Source of the DNA: Amblyornis subalaris
Taxonomy: Eukaryota > Chordata > Aves > Passeriformes > Ptilonorhynchidae
Length of the DNA stretch: 64,000 nt
NCBI GenBank assembly: GCA_018881555.1
Contig: JACAXG010000112.1
Coordinates: 806,001 to 870,000 of the forward strand
Reading direction: 5' to 3'
Position numbers and translations under genes: made by a program
In this document: piece after piece, positions 50,101-61,078 of the stretch
How the letters are laid out: each line of letters begins with the position of its first letter
Numbering within the stretch: the first letter of the stretch is position 1
The notes under the pieces: generated by a model
What the model saw: the letters and a program-made list of their open reading frames with translations, nothing else
Told to the model about the DNA's origin: nothing
The model's database searches: none

Positions 50101-50801
50101 GTTTGTTGTGTCTACCTGGAGCCACTTCTGTGACATCAAGATGAGGTGTTCTGACAATGATCATGATGTCAGAGGACTATGACTTCAGCTGGAGGAATAA
50201 AGAGAAGCAGCAGATAAATTCTTATAAAATAAATCTCTGCTTCCATAAAAATGTCTTTGTTAATAAGAAACAAGAGAAGAAAAAAGCAAAAGAGATGTGA
50301 CATATTTAGGTTGATTTCTTTCCCCTAAACAGAGTGCCCTTTAATATTCAAGATGTATCCCAAACATGCTGATTTCTGTAACCTCTTCTTATAAGACTTA
50401 ACCCACTACAGACAATATATTTTTTAAGGATTCTTCAAACATTCCTGCTAATTCTTATGACAGCTACAACTTTCATATTCACAATGCCCACATAAATATC
50501 TTCCATATAAAGTCAATCAGAAAACAATCCTATAGCATCTGTGATCTCACAATTCATTCCTCCAGTCACTGTGTTGTGCAGTGCCTAAGGATATAGATGG
50601 AATTAAATACCTAACTGGAAGGCAGCTGAACTCATATCAAGAAAACATGAAGATATAATTTTCCTGTGTGTTCATTTGTATCTGCATTAGACTTACATTT
50701 CGCATTTGGATCTAAATAACTTAAATAATCAACCTTAATTTAACTTAAAATACTTTTCAATTGTATGACTACNAGTTAATATAGCATAATATAACATATG
50801 T

Positions 50802-50918
50802 ATCATAGAATCATAGAATGGCCTGGATTGGAAGGAACCTTAAAAATCATCTAGTTCCAACCCTCCTGCCATGGGCAGGGGAACTTTCCACTAGACCAGA
50901 TTGCTCAAANCCTTGTAG
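50802..50918 (-). mobile_element. CR1 LINE 3' end
   Basis: On the plus strand it begins with the CR1 tail atcatagaatcatagaatgg, then ggattggaaggaacctta, aaaatcatctagttccaacc, ctgccatgggcagggg and a ttccactagaccagattgct block. The copy is ~117 bp, severely 5'-truncated, and lies directly beside an ERVL LTR of the same orientation. Confidence 0.93.
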
Positions 50919-50924
50919 CAAATC

Positions 50925-51839
50925 AGANTCAGTTTGGGAAAGAGAAATTTCATTCATTGGTAACTAAAACCACAGTAGGGTGGTGGAAACAAAGACAAAA
51001 ATAAAAACTTTCCCCTGTCCCCATCCTCTTTCTTTCAGGCTNTTTTACTCCTTCATTCACAACTGCTCTACCTACTCCCTCCCCACCCCTGANTGTGCAA
51101 GGAGGGGTGAGGAATGGGGCTTGCAGTAAAAACAATTTGGTCTGCTACTCCTTCCTCTTCATTCTCCTCCCTGCTCCNGTTTGGGACTCTTCCCATAGGA
51201 GATAGTCCTTTGCAAACTTCTCTGACAGGCATCCTTTCCACAGGCTGCAGTCCTTCAAGAACTGTTCCAGCATGGGTTCTTGCAATGAGTTACAGTCCTT
51301 NGGAAATAGATTGCTCCAGTGTGGGTCCTCTATGGGGTCACAGGTCTGGACAGAAAACCATGCATGAGCTCCTCTCCATGAGCTTGGTCCCTGCCAGAAG
51401 CCTGTTATGACATGAGGTCTCCTTGGGCTGCACTTTTCTTGGGGGCATTTCCACCTGCTGCAGCTTGAGGTCCTCCATGGGCTAGTGTGGATATCTGCTC
51501 CAGCATGATCCTCCCCATGGACTATGCAGGGAAAACCTGCTTCAGTGTAGCCTTCTGCATGGGCTGCAAGGGAAACTCTGTTCCAGTACCTGGAGCATGC
51601 TTCTTCTCTGATTGAGATGTCTTGTAGGATTGTTACAAATTTGTACCATTCTTCTCTCACAGCTGCTGTGTAGCATTTTTTGCCTCTTCTGAAATATGTT
51701 TTGTAGAAAGCACTACCATCTCAGCTGAGGAGCTCAGCTGTGTTTCGTGGNGAGTCTGCTGGATCCATCTGGAACCAACTGCGTATAAACATGGCCCTGG
51801 CCTCTCTTCACAGACCACACTCTTGTTCCCCCTTTGCAC
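50925..51839 (-). mobile_element. ERVL-type LTR, both ends degraded
   Basis: Same family as the LTR at 8847-9922 but in the opposite orientation. From left to right it has the degraded poly(A)/U5 side (aatttcattcattggtaac), a CT-rich zone, then an imperfect array of ~50-60-bp units with words such as ggctgcagtcc, tccagcatgg and gggtcctct. It then has a ctcacagctgctgtgtagc block and tctcagctgaggagctcag near 51720. The outer U3 terminus is absent or diverged and no target duplication was found. The 171-codon minus-strand frame at 51145-51660 runs along the internal array and is not a gene. Confidence 0.82.
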
Positions 51840-52669
51840 ACCTTGTTAGGTAAATCCAATACAGCAGTCTACCTGCTGAGATAAGGAAACATAGTGAATT
51901 TTCTTGGCAGCACAAAAATAACTTTGTAGTTTTGTGTTTAATATTCATTACTATGAAATATTACTATTATTTTTTTAAACATTTTTTTAAGGACTGTTTT
52001 CCTGGTACAGCTAAAATAAGAAAGATTCACCATTTTCCCTGGTGAAATGTGAACTCCTTCNTGTTACTTTGAAAAGTGTTTTTCATCTCCCTCGCTGATC
52101 TGAACATTCTAATTATGGTAGCTTTAACTGTGACAGTATCTTTTTCATAAGACTGACATCAGTAGGATGAAAGTAGAGAGAAGTAAGGAGTTCAGATGAG
52201 GAGATGATACAAAAATGACTAGACTTATCAAGAGTTCTATGTGTGAAAATCACAAATAAAAGGAAAAATTATATCCAGCAGGCAGAGGTAACACATTTCA
52301 NCAGTATCTGAGATATGAAAGGAAAGGGAAAGCAAAGGTCCAATGGATTTGGATGGAGTCTGAGAGTGATATTGTTTGAATAATTAAATATTTTGATTCA
52401 TTTCCAAATCTGAAAGATGAGACAAAAGTTAAATTACATCCATGTCTTACACCTAGGATGTAAGATAGTAAAGCCTAGAGTTGAAACCCTGTTCATTGCA
52501 ATACATCAACTTACTGTATCACTTTGGGTTCAGTAATATTAAAATTCAATAATGTTAAAACACCAGTTCCAAAATTCAATAATGTTAAAATATTAGTTCC
52601 AAGTAGAATGAAACTTTCATTTCTGAATTCAGAATAGAAAGAAAGAAAAATCAAGTGCAAAGTCCACAG
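51840..52669. other. AT-rich intergenic DNA with a local 30-bp duplication
   Basis: Bases 52541-52570 and 52571-52600 are near-identical tandem copies (aaaattcaataatgttaaaa followed by a diverged ten-base tail). No gene or repeat family recognised elsewhere. Confidence 0.65.
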
Positions 52670-52945
52670 AGCCAGACACTTCTCAGAGGTTCACAGGGAC
52701 AGTACCAGCGGAAATGGGCACACCTTGAAACACATGAGGTACCCTCTGAACATCAAGAAACATTTTTTTTTACTATTACAGTGACTGAGTGCTGGGACAG
52801 GCTAAAGATCCTGGAGATCTTCAGAAGCTGTCGGGACATGGTTCTGGGCAAGCTGCTACAGGGTGACTCTGCTTGAGCAGGAGGTTGAACAAGATGACCT
52901 CCAGCCATCCCCTCCAACCTCAAACAGCCCATAAATCTGTAATTG
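52670..52945 (+). mobile_element. CR1 LINE 3' end
   Basis: The CR1 order is visible: a gaaatgggcacaccttgaaa block, cacatgaggtaccctctg, aacatcaagaaacattttt, gagtgctgggacaggct, gacatggttctgggcaa, tgactctgcttgagcagg, a gaacaagatgacctccag block and a tccaacctcaa end. The terminal short repeat is diverged. The frame at 52655-52876 is part of this element. Confidence 0.88.
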
Positions 52946-53278
52946 CTCTCCTTGTCCAGACTTCCCCACGACTCTCTGTCCATATCCTGGGACTTCATTT
53001 CAGTCCCCCAGGTTCATCATCCCCTGCCCCNGTGATGCTGCAGCAGAGCTGATCTCCAGCTCCCCACATACCTGTCCTGCCCAGCCATGGCCCTGCCAAG
53101 TCAGGCCACCTGTGGGTGCATNTCCTGGGCCAGCCTCGGCCCATCCCTTCACCCAATCTGCCCTAGTGGCCTTTGGCTGACCTGCTGGGACAGTGGGCCC
53201 TCGTGGGGAGCCTCCACTGCTGCTGGGCTCCAGGGAGGCCACAGCAGTCCTGTGCGCAACAACTCGTGTCACTGACTC
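52946..53278. repeat. GC-rich dispersed repeat block
   Basis: Shares ordered words with 23483-23635 (cttcatttcag..., tcatcccctgcccc, a ctgatctccagctccc block, cagccatggccctgcc), in the same orientation, so it belongs to the same unnamed family. It follows the CR1 tail without an obvious spacer. Open frames in it are not supported as genes. Confidence 0.5.
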
Positions 53279-56162
53279 TTCTATTGAAAGGAGAGTGATA
53301 CTCCAGCTCTGTCCCTAGAGTTCATTTGTTTGGGATTTTATTTTATTTTATGAAATTTTCCCATCCAAAANTTATCAGGAAAGGCATAGGTATCATTCCA
53401 GTTTTAATAACTCTCTTTTTCCTGACTGTGAATTTCCAGTATTTTTATTACAGCTTTCATATGAAATTATCACTAACTGAAAAATTAAAAGGTATTACTT
53501 GTGCGTTCATACAGCTTTTGGTCAAATATTTTTGTTTGTGTCAGCATGTAATCTAANGCATGCCCTGAAAACCCCAGCTTCACTGAGAAAAAAAGTGAAA
53601 TTATTTCCTTGTATACAACAAGAGCTAAATGAGCATGCTAGCAGTGCAAATCCAAGAGATAACTTTTCATCAGTAACGGCAAACAAATGATTTCTTTCAT
53701 TTCAAGTCAGATATAATCTGTGTTCCCACAGTGAGAATAAGGGTAATCAAGAAATATTTTCTAAGTTAATTTCATGCAAAGAAACCAGTACTGTGATAAA
53801 CATTTAATAAGACAGAACACAGAACTCTTTGAATTTCATGAAGCTGCCTGTAATTTTTATTGTAAGATTGTAAGATGTGTGACCCGGACACAAACCCCCC
53901 TCATCTACCCAGGATCTCTGTGGGAATACCAAACTGAGCACAGGAGTGTTGAACAAAAAGTACTATTGTGGGTCCATCAAGCTTCTACAGAAAGGTTATT
54001 GTGTTCATAGTAGTCAAAGCACAGTGTTTCTTAAAGATGTTGAATTTGGTCCAAACCATCACTTATCCTAAAATGAGTTACGGAAAATTATCTCAGATCT
54101 CTTGTCATGGATCTTCTTGAGCCCATATAAATAATTTGTGGTATCCTCATTATAAAATAGGCCATTATAATGATGTTGCATAGTGACAAATCCTCTCCCA
54201 ATCCTTGTTACCCAGGAAGAAAATCATCAACACAATCTAAACTGATTTGCACTTAATTGTGTAATGCAAACTGAACAAACTCGGAGTAGTGAAGTTCCTC
54301 TTACAGAGTTCAGAGACCTAGCCAGGCAAATTTTCAGGACAGCACAAGAAGGAAATTTGTTTCTTGACTCATTCCTTTGCCCTTTGTGATTACCTCATCT
54401 GATTACCTCATAACACTATATTATCTTGCTTGCACATTTGTGAGATGTCAATGGTTTTTAAATGACAGAAATATCTGTTTCAGTCATACTCCACTTAAAA
54501 GGTCATTTGCAGTGTTTTATGGTTTCCTCTGTTCTCTGTTGTCATTTTTCTCTCAGAAACCTGAATCAGTATTTCCTACAAATAACTGNTTTTTTTAATC
54601 TAGAAATTATTGATCTCAGCCTTGCAAACCTCATTTAAGCAATATGATTACTCTGGAGAACNCAGTAGTGCACAACAAAGTAGATGGAGTGTGTTTTTAG
54701 GGGAAAAGAGGTATAAGAGTAACCAAACTAGTTTTGTGCATGAAAAGTTCCCTGTAATTGCAAGAAAGGTGTCAAACTTTTATAAGCTTTATAAGTCTGC
54801 TAGTTAAGCATTTTCCGTGTTGTTAGGTCTCTTTAGAATGTCTTTTATTTCATACTTGAATATTTTATATTCTTAATTAATAGAACACTGAGTAAACGTA
54901 AATAAAATTATCATTTTAATTATTACCTATTTGCAACAGATTTGTCAGTNAGCTATGTATTTTTAACTCTAAAATTTTGATTAGCCTTTTTAAGTCTTAG
55001 TTTGATTATAACTTCCTTGTCCTCAGTGTCCACTGTGTCACTCTCATGTAACTCCTGGAGATCACTTATGTCTTCCCTGACTGCACGCTGTGGATCCATG
55101 AACTGCAGATCAGATGAGATATGTAGAGGAAGGTGGGACATGAGATGAGCTTTTCCTTTAAGAGGGTTTTATTTTCTTTTACTTTTTTCATAAAGGAATT
55201 TTTTTCTTTTCTATCTCTGAGGTTTATTACAAGGCTTTTNCAGGTTTTGAACAAGTAAAACCTTTTTATTTTTTTTTCTGGAAAGAAATACAAAGATTTA
55301 CATGCTTTGAAGGTAAAATAGAGTCTCTGTGGATAAAATTGCAAATGCCTGAAGGATCCTATGCATATTAATAACATTGTTTGACTAAAGAAAAATTGTT
55401 TGCTATTTTAGGTAGATTTTTAGAGAAGATAAAAAGAAATACCACTCCATGGCCCTTGTGGGAAGTTGAAGGGCAGAAGTGTCTTTTATAATTTTTTTTC
55501 AGGGCATCAGTGAAAAAAAAGAGCCAGAATAATGTCAAGATATTTTTTGTCAGAAATTAAGAACTAAACCTGAACAAAGAGTTTTATTACATTTCGATCC
55601 AAAGAAAAAGGATTTTACTTATGCATATACCTATAGTACTATTTCTGTCTTCTCCTATACTAAATATTTATTTAAGAGGTCTAAGAGAATGATTTAAGTG
55701 ATCTAGGAAGAAGACAAAACAAGCAGTTTCACTAATGCTGTAGCAGACACAAGAAAAAAAATCTTATTGGAAATCAGCTCCGTGGTTCATGTATTTCTGC
55801 AGTAGAATTACACCAATAAGAGAATAGGAATTTCCCATCAATGTGTCTTTATGTTGGAGCATGCTTAGAATGTGTGTGACCTATGAATTCTCACCCTCCA
55901 GTGCATTANGTGCTTTTTGGTTCTCAGGGAGTTTATTGTTTGTTTGTTTGTTTGGCTGGATTTCTTGGTTTTGTTTTCAATAGAAAAGCTTAGCAGACAA
56001 ATCAGAAAAATCTGATTTTAATGGCGCAGGGCACCATGCACCATATGGCACACTGGTTGTATGTGTCATACTATGGCATGGCACTCATTTTGNTGTCACA
56101 ACTACGCTCAAACTGTAGAAGGTGTAGTGGGATAAAAAAAACCTGCAAGACCTTAGACACTT

Positions 56163-56218
56163 AGAACTGCTTGCCTACTTTTATTTATATAGAACTGCAT
56201 GTCTACTTTTATTTATAT
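56163..56218. repeat. 28-bp tandem duplication
   Basis: Two adjacent near-identical copies starting agaactgc at 56163 and 56191, both ending in tctacttttatttata-like sequence with two mismatches. Confidence 0.8.
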
Positions 56219-56642
56219 ATACAAATAGTTACCCATTCATCATTGTGATAAGCATAGGTCTTCTACAGCTGAGTTATACTCAAAAACTTGGTTGTTACTT
56301 CAAATCAAAAACATTAGCTAAGTCATATCAATGTGTGTTGCAGATCCACACTGCTTCAGGCCAGTTTCTGATGACCCAGACAGTCGGTGTTCCACTTTGT
56401 CAAATATGTATCCAGGGACATATGAAGTACTCTTATGATTTCTTTCCAAGCCTTCTGTTGATGTTCCATAATGACGTGGGTGTCCTGTAGGCCTCTCTCA
56501 TGTCTGCCAAGCACATGTCCATATCTTCAATCCTTTATGGCATATGATGTGATCAAATAGAACCAGTTGACTATGTTTAGGCAACTGATTCCCACATTTG
56601 TTTTCTTTACATAGCCCTAACTTGAGGCTGCTGTCAATGCAA

Positions 56643-56681
56643 TACTACTACTACTACTGCTACTTCTAGTACTACTACTAA
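56643..56681. repeat. (ACT)n microsatellite, imperfect
   Basis: ACT triplets with a central interruption (gctacttctagt). Confidence 0.9.
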
Positions 56682-59600
56682 TAAAAATAATAAAAGTGCA
56701 TACAAAGTAAAGAGTTTGTGCTNTATTCTGAAGTGGCTACTCACATCACTTTTAAAGTAATTTTATACAATTAAAGCTTTCAGTACTTAAACAGATACTT
56801 AGAATTTATGCATNCACATATATGAGCTAATGCTTCAATTTACTTCAATTATTGCTTATTATTAGATTATTATACATATCTGAATATCTTTAAACTAGTT
56901 TCTCTGCTGTCTTTATACTTATAGAAATCATTCCAGCACACTCATTCTTCCAGTCAGCCTCTCACTATGACTTCTTTTTCTTCTTATGCATAAATCTTAA
57001 TTGCTTTAACAAGAGTTCCATACTGAGGAGCAAAATCAGCATACTTTGCAGCTGCAAGAACAACCCACTGGACCCACAACCTGCTGATATTTATTGTGTG
57101 TTGACAGTGATGGCACCTGACCTAATTTGAAAGAAGTTGTTTCTTTCACAAAAACTGTGAATCCCTGAATATAGTCTAGTGATTGCTTTGAGCCTTGGCT
57201 ATAGGACTGATTTTTCAAATGTTACTTTAAAGAAGTGAACATCTGATCAACAAATATTGAAGTTCAGCAATTTAGTTTCATAGAGTAGATTCTCTTTGCA
57301 GAATAACAAGAATATGTTCAAGGGTGCCACATAGATCATTACCAGTAACTCAAAAATTTTTAGTAATTGAACAAAGATGTTAACCACTAGAATGCCACTT
57401 ATTTTAGTTGTTGCAAAAATCATTTGCCCTGAATTTCAGCTAACCTGAGGACTACATAATGCAAAATAATTGACATACATGTCACTAGAATGAAGTAGTA
57501 ATGATGACCATTTATTCTAAAACAATTTTTTTAAACTAAGACAAGACACTGAATAATATTATAGTATCAGATTATTTAAATTATTATATGAAGCGTTCAT
57601 CCTTTCAATTTCAGTTGTACTCCCACCAAATATATTGCTGAATTTAAGAACCTGAAAATATTAAAAAAAGAAAAAAACCCAACACAGAAAACTCTATATG
57701 ATAAATGAAAACANCATTTATGAAAAAAAAGCTAGATCTGGGCTCAAATTAGATGTGTGAATTATATAAGTCACAAAAAAAATTTGATAACTTCTAATTT
57801 GTTATCTCACTCATTTTTAGTAAAAATCAAAAGAGAAACAAACATTTTTTTTTTCTTTACTAGAGATACTTCATACTCTTTTCCCTTGGTGACTTGCAGA
57901 TGCTGGAATCCAACAGCCTCAAATAGTCAGGGGAGGATAATTTTATTGGGTTGTGGTAGTAATATGAGATATTCTATCTGTATCTCCAGATTTCAGGATT
58001 CCAACCTAATGTATTTTGAGGTCCATATCCCACATGCAACTTTCCCACAGAGGAAGCCACCCAGATGGCAGTAAGTAACTAACAATTCCAGAGTCACGTA
58101 CAAATAAATAACTACAGCTTTTTTCACCGTAGAGTGTTACAACACATCTCCTTTCCTTCCTTCAGTACCTGCTCAGAATAATTTTGAAAACAAGGGATCT
58201 GTGACATGGTTTTTGACTACGAAGTGTATGTGAATATTTATCATGCATGGCATGCAGAATATATTCCTAAAAGGTAAACAAGTCAGAGAAATACTGCTTC
58301 TGCTTTTCCTAAAATGCTGATATAATTGTGCTTCTGGCCCTCACAGTGCTATATCAGTGGTGTACCATGTTAAATAAAGAAAAGAAAGAAATGTGCTTTG
58401 AGCATGAATATGAACCGTCTCTATGACATCACTGGATTTATTTTTTTCCTTAAATAATTTCTTCTTTTCTTGAATTATAGATAAAAGGAAATAAAATCTG
58501 ATTTTCAGGTATTAAGGAAAAAAACAGGGACCTTTTATTACTTTTGTTNTTTTTTTTTTTCATTTTGTTAATTAAACCATTTATATATTTACCATTTTTT
58601 AAATTACCAAAAAGATTCACATATGCAATACACCTACTCTTGTTCTCTTTTAACTTCTTTTGTTATTTTAAATATAAGAACAACAACAACAAGAGACTTT
58701 TTTTTAAATTTTACTTTTCATTTTAACTCAATTGCATCAGAGACATTTTATGGCCAGAGGCATAAATGAAAGGTAGACAGCAAACTTGTTTGTTTAAGAG
58801 ACCCGGAACNGTTCTGCTTCCTTTGTTTGCAATTTTTTTGCAGCTCACAGGAGCTTCAGTCTGACCTGTAGTATATTATATAAATACCACCTTAGCTAGA
58901 GATTTACTGTTGGTGAATAAACAGAGCAATACCTGTCCTCAGTCTACAATTTTTTCAAGTACTGTAAGTGAAAATAATTATTTCGTTCTTGTGCCCTTGA
59001 TGATCCTTCCATGTTTGTTCAGCTTCTCTTCTATTTCTCCCTCCTTTCTCTTTCAAATTAACACAATTACATCTAACATTATATCTAGGAAATAACAGAG
59101 AATGTTTCTTATGTGCATTAAAATTGACACATAATAGTACTACCTTTTTATTTTGGTGTTTTTATGTGTTTCTCTCTTCCAGTAGGTGTGATCTTAACAC
59201 AGATAAGACAGTCTTCGCTGCACCCAAAAATGTCTATATTAAACTGAATGTTTTCAGTTCTCCTAAAACGTGATACTTTGTGTTTTCTGAATCTTAACTA
59301 GTAGGCTTCCACCAATGAGTGATAAGCAACTTCTTGGAATAATGAAAGAAAACATTTTCTTGTAATACTATTAAGGAATAATATTACAAATNCCAGTGAG
59401 ATTCACAGGTGTAAATAAGTAATAATGTCAATGTGATGAACTTAATCAGTTCTCCATGGACCACCCTCATATGCTCTGTACACCACATCTCAAAAACCTC
59501 TTAGTAGACATTTTCAGAACAATTACATCCACAACATTTATGTTTAATATTTTAGCAGTAGGCTAATAATTTCTGATTCTGTAATTTCACCATCGAAGTG

Positions 59601-60924
59601 ATTGTGCCTACAATTTTATTTCTCAGAAACAGAACCATGCACTACAAAGTGAGCATTGCCTATTTATCTATAACATATGTGCCATGTATAGCCTCATGGA
59701 TACATACCCTGTATTTCACAGAACTGCTAATCCTGCTGAAAACAAAGTATACTGTATTTGAATGGGACCATAATTTCAGCCCAATTATAAATGAAATACA
59801 CCTGTTTAAAATTTGTGCCAAGTAATAAAAATAATTCAAAACCGACAAATCTAATTTACAGATGGTGGAGCATGCCTACATTTACATGCAAAAAGCTCTG
59901 GATATTTGAAGTTTTTATATTAAGATAGGAACACATGTTTTTAATTGAACTCCAAAGGACATAATCACCTGTTTTAAACATCAGCCANCCCTTCATGTTA
60001 AATATTAAACATTCTGAATCTGGTTCAAAACCATTCCTAACAGCAATTAACTCCCCCTTGCACACTTAAATATTTCTTACGTTATCTGCAAGCCACACAC
60101 CTGGAAAAAGGCCAAAGCAAAATCTATTCTTGTAAAGTATATTTCAAAATGAGTAATACTTTTAACTGTGAGATTCCCTGAGGTCTGTTTTAAACATCTC
60201 ATTGGTGTCTACTAACTGAAGTCAAATGACTCCTTCACTGTGTTTAAAAAACTAATAAATACCAGTCAAAGAAAAAGAAATTGCNCTAATTTTGATCATT
60301 TTGACAAGAGAAAAATTAAACCTAGTAAGAAGTAGTACAGTATTTCTACCGAATGCATTTCAGTACAGGAATCAGAGCCTGATTGAAGTTAGAAGTGATA
60401 TCAAAGAACCTGTGTCCACATAAATGAAGATAGTGTAGAATGTGGAGGGCTACACACTCCATGGCCTGNCTCACACTGTGTGACTGAGAACATACACACT
60501 GCACTGCATGGTATTATAATTTATTTAATTTTCATGAGATATCCTGGCCTGTTGCCATTTTCAGGCATTAATCCAACCAGAAACATGATGTTCTGTATAC
60601 CTCCCCTGAAGATAAATTAAGGCCATTTGGTGGGAGTTTAAAAATACACGGTGACATACCCTTCCATTAAATANATGAAACAGACAAGGCCTTTTGCATT
60701 CTTGGATCTATGCTTAGTATTTGCTTGAAATTTAGCTGCTTGCAGGGTCTGTGAATCAAACAAACTTTGAAGTATGTGTGTTTCAGGAACAGAGAAAGTA
60801 TTGCACAATCTGTAACTTTTTAAAACATTTTCTGTAATGAATGTGTAAATGAAAGTCATGTCTCCAACTTCTCTTGTTTAAAAGTTTAAAAAAAATCTCT
60901 CACACAGAGTATAGGGTTTTTGAA

Positions 60925-61078
60925 ATAATAATCCAAACACAAAGAATGTGATTGATACAAGCAAATATGTGAAACATAAGATCTAACAGATATAAAATAA
61001 TTAAATCTGTTTATATCAGTAAATATTTTTCATATATTTACTTGTATCAATCACACATTCTTTATGTTTGTGTTATTA
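60925..61078. repeat. Near-perfect 154-bp palindrome (MITE-like hairpin)
   Basis: The outer arms 60925-60976 and about 61027-61078 are reverse complements with only a few mismatches and one-base indels. Examples are aagaatgtgattgatacaag on the left against cttgtatcaatcacacattc on the right, and ccaaacacaaag against ctttatgtttgtg. An inner stem continues: acagatataaa (60986-60996) pairs with tttatatcagt at 61010-61020 with one mismatch. The whole unit can fold into one hairpin with a loop of about a dozen bases. This fits a foldback/MITE-type element or an inverted duplication. No open frame is present, and an AT repeat follows on the right. Confidence 0.82.

Larger units (their letters stand above)
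53279..60924. other. AT-rich intergenic DNA, no gene seen
   Basis: Long AT-rich stretch with frequent stops in all frames. Minor repeats: a (TTTG)n run near 55938-55953, a 28-bp tandem duplication at 56163-56218 (agaactgc... twice), an (ACT)n tract at 56643-56681, and T/A runs. No LTR or CR1 was recognised. Confidence 0.6.

Noticed and set aside
51145..51660. 171-codon open frame on the minus strand, the longest in the window
   Set aside because: It lies entirely within the internal GC-rich array of an ERVL LTR. LTR units of this kind give long chance frames and no domain is visible.
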